A DNA stretch of 11,823 nucleotides, from the NCBI GenBank assembly GCA_964371655.1, contig CAYJOD010000141.1, forward strand, positions 1-11,823. Direction: 5' to 3'. The translations under genes and the position numbers were made by a program. The stretch is from CAZGSN01 sp964371655. GTDB taxonomy: Bacteria; Desulfobacterota; Binatia; HRBIN30. The notes under the pieces were generated by a model that saw only the letters and a list, made by a program, of their open reading frames with translations, had not been told where the DNA came from and made no database searches. Of this stretch, positions 5,636 to 11,457 are shown in pieces (within the stretch, counting starts at the first letter, position 1; every line of letters starts with the position of its first letter).

Positions 5636-7948
5636 ATGCTGCCTCCGATGACCACTGAGCCCGGGCTTTGCGTTGCTAGCGGCGGCGCGGTGCCTACGGC
5701 TTGGCAAGCGAGCCTCGCCGCTGCCCTGGTGGCTGGCGAACGCATCATCGCTTACCTGGAGCTCGATCTCGACCAGCGCCTGCAGTTCGCGTCCGGTCTG
5801 GTGGTGCTCACCGATCAGCGCCTACTGGCAAAAGCGCCCGAAGACGCGGATTGGCAGGCGTGGCCTTGCGCCGTGCCGTTGGCGCTGACGCACTCCGACT
5901 ATGGCGGTGTGGGCGCGCTCGAGCTGCACGATGGCGGCTCCCGACGGGCGTGTTGGCGCTACACCCTCAGGCACAACCCGCCGGCACTGCGTCTCCTCGA
6001 TCAATTCGCGGCGCGGCGTGACAGCCGGCACAAGGGGCTTGCCTACGAACCTGAGGCCGAAGCCGTGTGCTCGAGGTGCAGTGCACCGCTGATTCCCGGG
6101 CAAGACGAGTGTCCAGGCTGCAGCAGCGAGCTGACCACTCCGCCGTCGACGTGGACCCTGTTCCGTCTGTGGCGTTTCGCCAAGCCGTACCGCCTGCAGC
6201 TGGCTTCCGGTTTCGTGCTGACCCTCGCCGGCACTGCCGCCACCCTGGTGCCACCGTATCTGACGATGCCGTTGATGGACAACGTCCTCATCCCGTTTCA
6301 GAACGGCGTGCCTATCAACTACGGTCTCGTGGCCCGCTATCTCGGCGGTCTGCTTGCTTCCGCCATACTGGCTTGGAGTCTCGGTTGGGCGCGGACCTAT
6401 ATTCTCGCGCTGGTCAGTGAGCGCATCGGCGCCGACCTGCGCACCGCTACCTTCGATCACCTGCTGCGGCTCTCACTCGAGTATTTCGGCGGCAAGCGCA
6501 CCGGCGATCTCATGAACCGCATCGGCTCCGAGAGCGATCGCATCTGCGTGTTCCTGTCCTTGCATCTGCTCGACTTCGCGACCGACGTGCTGATGATCGG
6601 CATGACCGCGGCGATTCTGGTCTCCATCAGTCCGTGGCTGGCGCTGGTCACGCTCTTGCCGCTGCCGTTCATTGCCTGGATGATCCATGCGGTGCGCGAT
6701 CGACTGCGCCACGGGTTCGAGAAGGCACAGCGTATCTGGTCGGAGGTCACGAACGTATTGGCCGACACGATCCCCGGCATCCGTGTGGTCAAGGCCTTCG
6801 CGCAAGAGAGCCGTGAAGCAAAGCGCTTCCGCGAGGCGAACGATCACAATCTTGCGGTCAATGACCGCGTCAATGCCGTTTGGTCCCTGTTCTCGCCAAC
6901 GGTGACGCTGCTGACCGAAATCGGCCTCCTGGTGGTGTGGGCTTTCGGCATCTGGCAGGTCGCGCACAATGCCATCACGGTCGGCGTGTTGACTGCCTTC
7001 CTCGCCTACATCAGCCGCTTCTACACTCGCCTCGATTCCATGAGCCGCATCGTCTCCGTGACGCAGAAGGCAGCGACCGGGGCGAAGCGCATCTTCGATA
7101 TTCTCGATCATGTTTCCAGCGTTCCCGAGCCGGCAAACCCGGTGCACCTTACGCAGGTGCAGGGTCGCATCGAGCTCAACCATGTCGGCTTCCGCTACGG
7201 CAATCGTGCCGTCATTCGCGGCCTCGACCTCAGCATCAGGCCGGGTGAGATGATCGGCCTGGTAGGCCACAGCGGTTCGGGCAAGAGCACGCTGGTCAAT
7301 CTCATTTGCCGGTTCTACGACGTCGGTGAAGGTGCCATCCGCGTCGACGGCGTCGACATCCGCACCGTGCCGGTGGCGGAGTTCCGCCGCACGATCGGTC
7401 TCGTCCTGCAGGAGCCGTTTCTATTCTTTGGCACCATCGCCGAGAATATCGCCTACGGGCGGCCAGCTGCCAGCCATGCGGAGATCGTTGCCGCCGCGCG
7501 CGCGGCGCATGCGCATGAGTTCATCCTGCGCTTGCCGCTCGGCTACGACTCGTTGGTCGGCGAACGTGGCCAGGCGCTCTCGGGTGGCGAACGTCAGCGC
7601 ATTTCCATCGCCCGAGCGCTGCTCATCGATCCGCGCATTCTGATCCTCGACGAGGCCACGTCCTCGGTCGACACCGAGACCGAGAAGGAGATCCAGAAGG
7701 CGATCGACAATCTCGTCCGCGGCCGCACTACCATCGCCATCGCCCATCGGCTGAGCACGTTGCGCCGCGCCGACCGGCTGGTTGTGCTCGATCGCGGGCA
7801 GATCGTCGAGGTCGGTAGCCATGAAGAGCTGATGGCTCGCCAGGGCCACTACTTTCGGTTGTATCAGGCACAAGCACGTCAAGCCGAGAGCGAGGCCGAC
7901 GAGGCGGCGGAGACGTGGGCGGTGCCCGCCAAGCAGGCGAGCGTCTGA
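5636..7948 (+). CDS. ABC exporter with N-terminal domain and zinc ribbon (cyanophycin metabolism-associated type)
   Basis: The product is a 770-residue half-transporter, probably a homodimer in the inner membrane. Residues 1-140 form a cytoplasmic N-terminal domain (GERIIAYLELDLDQRLQFAS, then LVVLTDQRLLAK). A zinc ribbon follows: C145-x2-C148 and C159-x2-C162. The exporter membrane domain runs from about 175 to 480 with roughly six helices, and the ATPase from about 510 to 745. The ATPase motifs are complete: Walker A GHSGSGKST (544-552), Q-loop Q592, signature LSGGERQ (648-654), Walker B ILILDEA (668-674) and switch H704. An exporter with this N-terminal extension followed by a DUF1854 gene matches the pair named 'cyanophycin metabolism-associated'; the substrate is unknown and no cyanophycin enzyme is in view. 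ATG 5648 is an alternative start; neither start has a clear ribosome binding site. The nearby glucan genes also allow a guess at glucan export, as in NdvA/ChvA, but the domain layout argues for the first reading. Confidence 0.9.
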   Translation: MLPPMTTEPGLCVASGGAVPTAWQASLAAALVAGERIIAYLELDLDQRLQFASGLVVLTDQRLLAKAPEDADWQAWPCAVPLALTHSDYGGVGALELHDGGSRRACWRYTLRHNPPALRLLDQFAARRDSRHKGLAYEPEAEAVCSRCSAPLIPGQDECPGCSSELTTPPSTWTLFRLWRFAKPYRLQLASGFVLTLAGTAATLVPPYLTMPLMDNVLIPFQNGVPINYGLVARYLGGLLASAILAWSLGWARTYILALVSERIGADLRTATFDHLLRLSLEYFGGKRTGDLMNRIGSESDRICVFLSLHLLDFATDVLMIGMTAAILVSISPWLALVTLLPLPFIAWMIHAVRDRLRHGFEKAQRIWSEVTNVLADTIPGIRVVKAFAQESREAKRFREANDHNLAVNDRVNAVWSLFSPTVTLLTEIGLLVVWAFGIWQVAHNAITVGVLTAFLAYISRFYTRLDSMSRIVSVTQKAATGAKRIFDILDHVSSVPEPANPVHLTQVQGRIELNHVGFRYGNRAVIRGLDLSIRPGEMIGLVGHSGSGKSTLVNLICRFYDVGEGAIRVDGVDIRTVPVAEFRRTIGLVLQEPFLFFGTIAENIAYGRPAASHAEIVAAARAAHAHEFILRLPLGYDSLVGERGQALSGGERQRISIARALLIDPRILILDEATSSVDTETEKEIQKAIDNLVRGRTTIAIAHRLSTLRRADRLVVLDRGQIVEVGSHEELMARQGHYFRLYQAQARQAESEADEAAETWAVPAKQASV

Positions 7949-7965
7949 GCCCGAACAACTCAGTT

Positions 7966-8122
7966 GGAACCACGGATGGACGCTGATGGACGCGGATAAG
8001 ACCAGCCAGAAACCGGACGTGCAGGGATTCAGGCGATGACTTCACCCGGACAAGACCGATACTCTTCGAAACGAAGTGTTTTCCTTCCGAATCCGTGTCC
8101 ATCCGTGTTCATCCGCGGTTCC
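7966..8122. repeat. 157-bp inverted-repeat element between the ABC and DUF1854 genes
   Basis: Two 32-base arms face each other, 7966-7997 (GGAACCACGGATGGACGCTG...) and 8091-8122 (ending TTCATCCGCGGTTCC), matching at 27 of 32 bases after reverse complement. The 93 bases between them carry no gene. It lies 17 bases after the ABC stop and ends 34 bases before the DUF1854 start, separating two genes that would normally be co-transcribed. A single arm of the same family is found at 10639-10668. Confidence 0.85.
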
Positions 8123-8156
8123 AATTCAGGTTTTCGGGCTGAGCGAGTGCGAGAGC

Positions 8157-8627
8157 ATGGCGACATTTGATTTCCGGCTGCACCGCGATCCCTTCGGTCG
8201 GTTGATCTACACCGCACGCGGCGGCGCGCTGCATACGGGTGTCGTGCCGGTGCGAGCCTTCCCCATCGCCGCACCCGAGGAAGGCATCGCCCTCATCAGC
8301 GCCAAAGGCGAGGAGCTCGTCTGGATCGAAACTTTGGAAGATCTGCCGGTAGACAGCCGTGCCCTTATCGTCGCGGAGCTCGCCAGCCGTGAATTCAGGC
8401 CGGAGATCACAAGCATCCTTGCGGTCTCCAGCTTCGCCACGCCGAGCACCTGGGAGGTCGCTACCGATCGTGGCAGCACGAGCTTTGTGCTGAAAGGCGA
8501 GGAAGATATCCGTCGCCTCAGCGGCTCCGCCATGCTCATCACCGACAAGCAGGGCATCCAGTTTCTCATCCGCGACCTGAACGCATTGGACAACAAAAGC
8601 CGTCGGCTGCTCGATCGGTTTCTGTGA
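8157..8627 (+). CDS. DUF1854 family protein, partner of the ABC exporter
   Basis: The product is a 156-residue soluble protein without signal peptide or membrane segment. Conserved DUF1854 blocks are recognised: VVPVRAFPIAAPEEGIALI (about 30-48), ELVWIETLEDLP (about 54-65), SSFATPSTWEVATDRG (about 91-106), FVLKGEEDIRRL (about 110-121) and the ending RRLLDRFL. The family is known mainly as the small gene next to an ABC exporter of the type encoded just upstream; its biochemical role is not established. The ATG at 8157 is chosen because homology begins at once (MATFDFRLHRDPFGRL) and GAGAG lies just upstream; the frame extends back to 8076 but only into the repeat element. Probably co-transcribed with the exporter despite the 208-base gap. 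Confidence 0.9.
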   Translation: MATFDFRLHRDPFGRLIYTARGGALHTGVVPVRAFPIAAPEEGIALISAKGEELVWIETLEDLPVDSRALIVAELASREFRPEITSILAVSSFATPSTWEVATDRGSTSFVLKGEEDIRRLSGSAMLITDKQGIQFLIRDLNALDNKSRRLLDRFL

Positions 8628-8696
8628 GCGATTCCCGCAGGGACTCGGGTCTCCTGATCCCCACGATTCCAATTTGATCCGGGAGATCGAATCTTG

Positions 8697-8803
8697 AACC
8701 ACAGAGGCACCGAGTCCACAGAGAAAAGGCTGAGTGGTCAACAGGCTCGTAGCCTTTCAAATCCTCGGCGGTCTTTCTCGGTGTCCTCTGTGCCTCTGTG
8801 GTT
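8697..8803. repeat. 107-bp inverted-repeat element (AACCACAGAGGCAC arms)
   Basis: Arms at 8697-8726 and 8774-8803 match at 26 of 30 bases after reverse complement; the outer 14 bases (AACCACAGAGGCAC) are perfect. No reading frame is contained. It lies downstream of the DUF1854 gene and could fold into a long hairpin at the 3' end of that transcript. The rest of 8628-8921 shows no gene. Confidence 0.85.
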
Positions 8804-8921
8804 GGTCCGCTTTGTCCTTACGGAGGTCTGGTTTCGATTACTGATGCAAGGCTCAATAAGAACTCAAGAACGTCCACTCTCTTGCCTCGACTTGAGTCCC
8901 GCAGCGCGGCATCGGCAGGCG

Positions 8922-9215
8922 CTACGCCATCGCTCTTCGATAGGCCTTCAGCACTTCGTTCATGCGCGTCTGCCAGCCGCTCCCTTGGGCGCGAAACCAA
9001 GCCAACACCTCCGCGTCTACACGTAGCGCGATTTGCTGCTTGCGTACGGGAAGCGGCAAGCCGCGATGAGCGACCGCGGCTGCCCAATCGTCGGGCGACG
9101 TACGCGGGGCATCCTTCGTGAATCGGATCGCCGCATCCGGCATCGCCTTGAGCTTTGCCCAGTTGGTCTTGCCTTTCGTGCTTCGAGTAACGCGAACGCC
9201 ACGCTTTGTATTCAT
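8922..9215 (-). CDS. brnA: BrnA-type antitoxin (orphan)
   Basis: The product is a 97-residue protein of the BrnA/DUF4415 antitoxin family, the DNA-binding half of BrnTA type II toxin-antitoxin modules. The C-terminal half carries the family signature: KQQIALRVDAEVLAWFRAQG followed by SGWQTRMNEVLKAYRRAMA, a ribbon-helix-helix fold. The middle contains DAAIRFTKDAPRTSPDDW, also typical. The start ATG at 9215 is preferred over the longer frame to 9314 because the extra part is translated repeat sequence; AAAGG lies about 10 bases upstream. brnT normally sits directly upstream, but no BrnT-like sequence is found there; a palindromic element begins 17 bases before the start codon instead. It is probably an orphan antitoxin left after loss of its toxin gene. 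Confidence 0.85.
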   Translation of the reverse strand: MNTKRGVRVTRSTKGKTNWAKLKAMPDAAIRFTKDAPRTSPDDWAAAVAHRGLPLPVRKQQIALRVDAEVLAWFRAQGSGWQTRMNEVLKAYRRAMA

Positions 9216-9232
9216 GATTCTCTGCCTTTCGT

Positions 9233-9385
9233 GGCTTTGCCCGCCAATTCGTTCAGGGTTTGGAGTTCCGCCTTCAGGCGGCGTTCGATGGAATGTTTGC
9301 ATTCCGGAATGCACCGCCTAAAGGCGGAACTCCAAACGGCTCGTGTCTTGCTCTTGATCACCGAGGCGAATTGGCGGGCAAAGCC
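9233..9385. repeat. 153-bp palindromic element, copy A
   Basis: Outer arms GGCTTTGCCCGCCAATTCG (9233-9251) and CGAATTGGCGGGCAAAGCC (9367-9385) are perfect inverted copies over 19 bases. Inner arms at 9258-9281 and 9314-9337 (GTTTGGAGTTCCGCC type) match at 23 of 24. Near the centre is a perfect 16-base palindrome TGCATTCCGGAATGCA (9298-9313). A relative with the same order of parts is at 9691-9831. Confidence 0.9.
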
Positions 9386-9498
9386 GATGCCAACTGCCAA
9401 GCCGTTCTCACCGCGCTGGGTATCTCTGCCTCCTTCCTTGGTGGGCAGGATTGCGGCACGGCTGGCGCGGGTTGCAGCGCCTCTATCGCATTTGCCAT
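9358..9498 (-). pseudogene. Short frame with ribosome binding site, possibly a gene truncated by a repeat
   Basis: An ATG at 9498 is preceded by GGAGAGG with an 8-base spacing, a good ribosome binding site. The frame codes for 46 residues (MANAIEALQPAPAVPQSCP at the start) and ends inside palindromic element A. I do not recognise the protein. The good start combined with an end inside a repeat suggests the 5' remnant of a gene cut by the element, but a chance frame is possible. Confidence 0.3.
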
Positions 9499-9616
9499 CA
9501 GATGCGCCTCTCCTACAACGACTTGCGCTGCGCCCGCGCTAAATTCCCTGGGATATCGTCTGTGTGCCTGCCACTACTGATGGGTAGTGGAGTGAGATGA
9601 CGGTGAGGTTCGGAGC

Positions 9617-9667
9617 GTAGCGCGGGATCGGAGGAATCGGTCTTCGTATCCTCCAATTGCGCGCTAC
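9617..9667. repeat. 51-bp imperfect hairpin
   Basis: GTAGCGCG (9617-9624) pairs with CGCGCTAC (9660-9667), and inside it GGAGGA (9630-9635) pairs with TCCTCC (9649-9654). It is unlike the neighbouring element family and lies between its two copies. Confidence 0.55.
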
Positions 9668-9690
9668 CTCCCTCTATTCCGCCTGCGACG

Positions 9691-9831
9691 AGCTTTGCCC
9701 GGCAATTCGATGCGAAGCGTTTGGAGTTCCGCCTTTAGGCGGTTCTGCTCGGCTTTTGAACGACTTATGCCGGCTAAAGCTGGAACTCCGAACGTTTTCG
9801 GACCCGTCGCCATCAATTGCCGGGCAAAGCC
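9691..9831. repeat. Palindromic element, copy B, with 9-bp flanking direct repeats
   Basis: Outer arms GCTTTGCCCGGCAATT (9692-9707) and AATTGCCGGGCAAAGC (9815-9830) are perfect over 16 bases. Inner parts resemble GTTTGGAGTTCCGCC and its degenerate inverted copy GGAACTCCGAAC. The order of parts matches copy A (9233-9385), so the two belong to one family. CCTGCGACG stands on both sides (9682-9690 and 9832-9840), as expected for a target-site duplication. Confidence 0.8.
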
Positions 9832-9848
9832 CCTGCGACGGCATCGGC

Positions 9849-9878
9849 TTGACCAAGTAGCTACGCGGGGCTACTTGG
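9849..9878 (+). promoter_or_regulatory. Operator-like palindrome and possible promoter of the Phd/VapC operon
   Basis: CCAAGTAGC (9853-9861) and GCTACTTGG (9870-9878) form a perfect 9-base inverted repeat with 8 bases between, ending 6 bases before the antitoxin start codon. Type II antitoxins usually bind such palindromes to repress their own operon. TTGACC (9849-9854) with TACTTG 17 bases later (9872-9877) is a possible -35/-10 pair; it would place the transcript start at about the ATG, fitting the lack of a ribosome binding site (leaderless mRNA). The promoter part is inference. Confidence 0.55.
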
Positions 9879-9884
9879 CGCGAC

Positions 9885-10172
9885 ATGCACGCGGTGGCAA
9901 TCAAGGAGCTGAAGAACCGCTTGAGCGCTTACCTTCGCGACGTGGCGCGTGGCGAGGTGATCTTGGTTACGGACCGAGGCAAGGTCGTCGCGGAGTTGCG
10001 GCGGCCGGGCACCGACATGCTCGCCAACCCGGCCGAACAGGCACTCGCTCATCTCCACGCCACGGGCTCGCTGGTGCTCGGTCTCCCACAATCCAAGAAG
10101 GCGTACCGGCGGACCAAAGTCAGCGTCGCCGTGGATACGCAGACACTGCTCGACGAAGAGCGTGGTGACTGA
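9885..10172 (+). CDS. Phd/YefM-type antitoxin of a VapC pair
   Basis: The product is a 95-residue antitoxin. The N-terminal half carries the Phd/YefM DNA-binding fold: VAIKELKNRLSAYLRDVARG followed by EVILVTDRGKVVAEL (residues 4-38). The C-terminal part (about 45-95) is the less conserved toxin-neutralising tail. It is the first gene of a two-gene operon; its TGA shares its last base with the ATG of the PIN-domain toxin (TGATG), so translation is probably coupled. A palindrome directly upstream is the likely autoregulatory operator. No ribosome binding site precedes the ATG at 9885. Confidence 0.9.
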   Translation: MHAVAIKELKNRLSAYLRDVARGEVILVTDRGKVVAELRRPGTDMLANPAEQALAHLHATGSLVLGLPQSKKAYRRTKVSVAVDTQTLLDEERGD

Positions 10173-10600
10173 TGCCGCTCTATGCCGAGAGCAGCGCGGT
10201 CTTGCGGTGGCTGTTCAATGAGGAGCAGGGCGATGAGGTCTTCGGCCTGCTGCGCAGCGCCGACAAGGTGACCTGCTCACGGCTGACCTTGGTCGAGTGC
10301 CGCCGCGTGATCCACCGGGCCGTAGCAACTTCACGGCTTCCCGAGAAGGATGCCGCTGAGGTCCGCGGCGTTCTCGGGCAGGCGGCAGCCAGATGGGCTA
10401 TTCTCGAGGTGACCCCGGAAGTCACTCGGCGAGCTGAGGACCGTTTTCCCGCCGAGCCGCTGCGTACGCTCGACGCCCTCCATCTCGCCAGCGCCTTATT
10501 GTTGAACGAATCGGCGCCGGGGCTGGTCCTGCTGAGCACGGACGACCGTATCCGAACCAACGCCACGCAGCTCGGGTTCCCGCTGCTCCCCGAAATATAA
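10172..10600 (+). CDS. vapC: PIN-domain ribonuclease toxin, VapC family
   Basis: The product is a 142-residue PIN-domain protein, the presumed RNase toxin of the operon. Acidic active-site positions can be followed: E6 in YAESSAVLRWLF, E42 in LTLVECRRV, D99 in RTLDALHLASALL, and D123-D124 in LLSTDDRIR. The first acidic residue is Glu, where most VapC proteins have Asp; I recall the ESSAV form as a recurrent sub-type, so activity is likely kept. The start ATG overlaps the antitoxin stop by one base. There is no signal peptide or membrane segment. Confidence 0.92.
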   Translation: MPLYAESSAVLRWLFNEEQGDEVFGLLRSADKVTCSRLTLVECRRVIHRAVATSRLPEKDAAEVRGVLGQAAARWAILEVTPEVTRRAEDRFPAEPLRTLDALHLASALLLNESAPGLVLLSTDDRIRTNATQLGFPLLPEI

Positions 10601-10638
10601 GAGCCCGGTTCCCGGCGACTTACCGGGGGAAACCGTTC

Positions 10639-10668
10639 AACCGCGGATGAACGCCGATGGACGCGGAT
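10639..10668. repeat. Single arm of the 7966-8122 repeat family
   Basis: AACCGCGGATGAACGCCGAT and the ten bases after it match the arms of the element between the ABC and DUF1854 genes, but no inverted partner follows. It is probably a decayed or partial copy. The surrounding gap (10601-10785) shows no other feature except a weak direct-repeat match (10704-10731 with 8864-8891, 23 of 28 bases). Confidence 0.7.
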
Positions 10669-10785
10669 CAAGCACGGAGACTTTGGGGAGGGGGCCAGGG
10701 GGTTCAAGAACCTCTCCTCGCTTGCCTCAACGCCAATGGATTGCCGGAGTCGAATGTGATTGACTTTGAGTGAGTGGAGAGAATG

Positions 10786-10980
10786 ATGAGCGTCGTCGCT
10801 ATGGAAGGTATCATCGAAAAGGGAGTCATCCGACCGGTGCGCCCGCTGGGGCTCGCCGAGGGCACGAAGGTGTATATCGTCGTTCCCGAACCCGAATCCC
10901 AAGCAGCCGCAATCGAGAGCCCTCGACTCGTTCATCCGGAACAGGTGGCGGACTTCCGGATGGAAGTGTCGGAAGGATGA
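10786..10980 (+). CDS. AF2212-like (DUF104) small antitoxin-family protein
   Basis: The product is a 64-residue protein. The N-terminal half, MEGIIEKGVIRPVRPLGLAE followed by GTKVYIVVPE, matches the AF2212/PG0164-like antitoxin pattern (an I.E.GV..P..PL.L.EG..V motif forming a small beta-barrel). The tail (about 36-64) is variable and acidic. ATG 10786 is chosen because GGAG (10776-10779) lies 6 bases upstream; ATG 10783 and GTG 10774 are in-frame alternatives. Such proteins are usually paired with a PIN-domain toxin, but here the next gene, 10 bases on, encodes an aspartic protease-like protein. Confidence 0.75.
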   Translation: MSVVAMEGIIEKGVIRPVRPLGLAEGTKVYIVVPEPESQAAAIESPRLVHPEQVADFRMEVSEG

Positions 10981-10990
10981 TCAATTAATT

Positions 10991-11389
10991 GTGCCCGTGT
11001 ACGACGCAGATCGCTTCGAGCCTCCGGCGCCCATTGGCGTGGTAACGCTCAGCGATCCAGCAACGGGCGCACGCTATGACGGCATCCGGATGCTCATCGA
11101 CACCGGCGCGGATATCAGTATCGTTCCGCTGTCGGCCTTGAACCAACTCGGGCTCGCCTTGACGGAACCAGTGCAGTACGAAGTCACTGGATTCGGTGAA
11201 GGCCACGCGGCTCTACCCGCTGTGGAGTTACGAATGATCTTCCTCGGCCACAGCTTCCGCGGCCACAGCTTCCGCGGCCAGTTCCTCGTCGCCGACCAAG
11301 CCCATGGAATCCTCGGCCGCAACGTCTTGAACGCGGTTCGGATCTTACTCGACGGACCCGGGTTGCTTTGGAGGGAGCATCAACCATGA
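10991..11389 (+). CDS. Retropepsin-like aspartic protease domain protein
   Basis: The product is a 132-residue single-domain protein with the aspartic protease motif IDTGADISIVP (catalytic D37) and a second family block GILGRNVLN (106-114), where retropepsin-like proteins usually have ILGxD. The usual hydrophobic segments before and between are present (GVVTLSD, YEVTGFGEG). Such small clan AA proteins work as homodimers, each giving one catalytic Asp. The start is GTG 10991 (GTG 10997 also possible); GGAAGG lies 14 bases upstream, rather far. It follows the DUF104 gene by 10 bases. Residues 86-95 are a direct duplication, GHSFR-GHSFR, from a 15-base tandem repeat. The stop overlaps the start of a truncated frame (ATGA). 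The function in bacteria is unknown; a role as toxin or processing enzyme is only a guess. Confidence 0.8.
   Translation: MPVYDADRFEPPAPIGVVTLSDPATGARYDGIRMLIDTGADISIVPLSALNQLGLALTEPVQYEVTGFGEGHAALPAVELRMIFLGHSFRGHSFRGQFLVADQAHGILGRNVLNAVRILLDGPGLLWREHQP
11246..11280 (+). repeat. 15-bp in-frame tandem repeat
   Basis: GGCCACAGCTTCCGC occurs twice in tandem (11246-11260, 11261-11275) and is followed by GGCCA, the start of a third unit. It adds five residues to the protease gene without shifting the frame, so it looks like a recent slippage duplication. Confidence 0.9.
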
Positions 11390-11457
11390 CTCCCGCCGCA
11401 TCCGCTCTCGACGATCCCGCGCTGCCGCCTGGCGTCAGCCGCCGGCGGAGGCTTTGA
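11386..11457 (+). pseudogene. Truncated third ORF of the DUF104-protease operon
   Basis: ATG 11386 overlaps the protease stop in the form ATGA and is preceded by GGAGGG (11370-11375) with a 10-base spacing, a strong coupled start. The frame (MTPAASALDDPALPPGVSRR) ends after 23 codons at 11457, inside the 3' end of the opposing sulfur-carrier gene. This looks like the 5' remnant of a longer gene lost by a deletion or rearrangement. The product is not recognised. Confidence 0.45.

Larger units (their letters stand above)
9216..9884. other. Repeat-rich intergenic region between brnA and the Phd/VapC pair
   Basis: These 669 bases lie between two divergent antitoxin genes. They hold two related palindromic elements (9233-9385 and 9691-9831), a separate hairpin (9617-9667), a small inverted repeat CCACTAC/GTAGTGG near 9570-9590 and one short frame with a good ribosome binding site (9358-9498, minus). 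No full-length gene is seen. Confidence 0.75.

Noticed and set aside
6473..7270. 265-codon minus-strand frame opposite the ABC exporter
   Set aside because: It is antisense to well-conserved ABC exporter sequence and has no start signal or domain.
9260..9580. 106-codon plus-strand frame in the repeat region
   Set aside because: Its first half is translated palindromic element (FRLQAAF and PPKGGTPN words typical of such repeats) and the rest is low-quality sequence.
9233..9831. CRISPR array
   Set aside because: The repeated units are palindromic elements with differing lengths and no regular spacers; no cas gene is nearby.
10180..10935. 251-codon minus-strand frame over vapC and the following gap
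   Set aside because: It is antisense to vapC, crosses a dispersed repeat and shows no family features.
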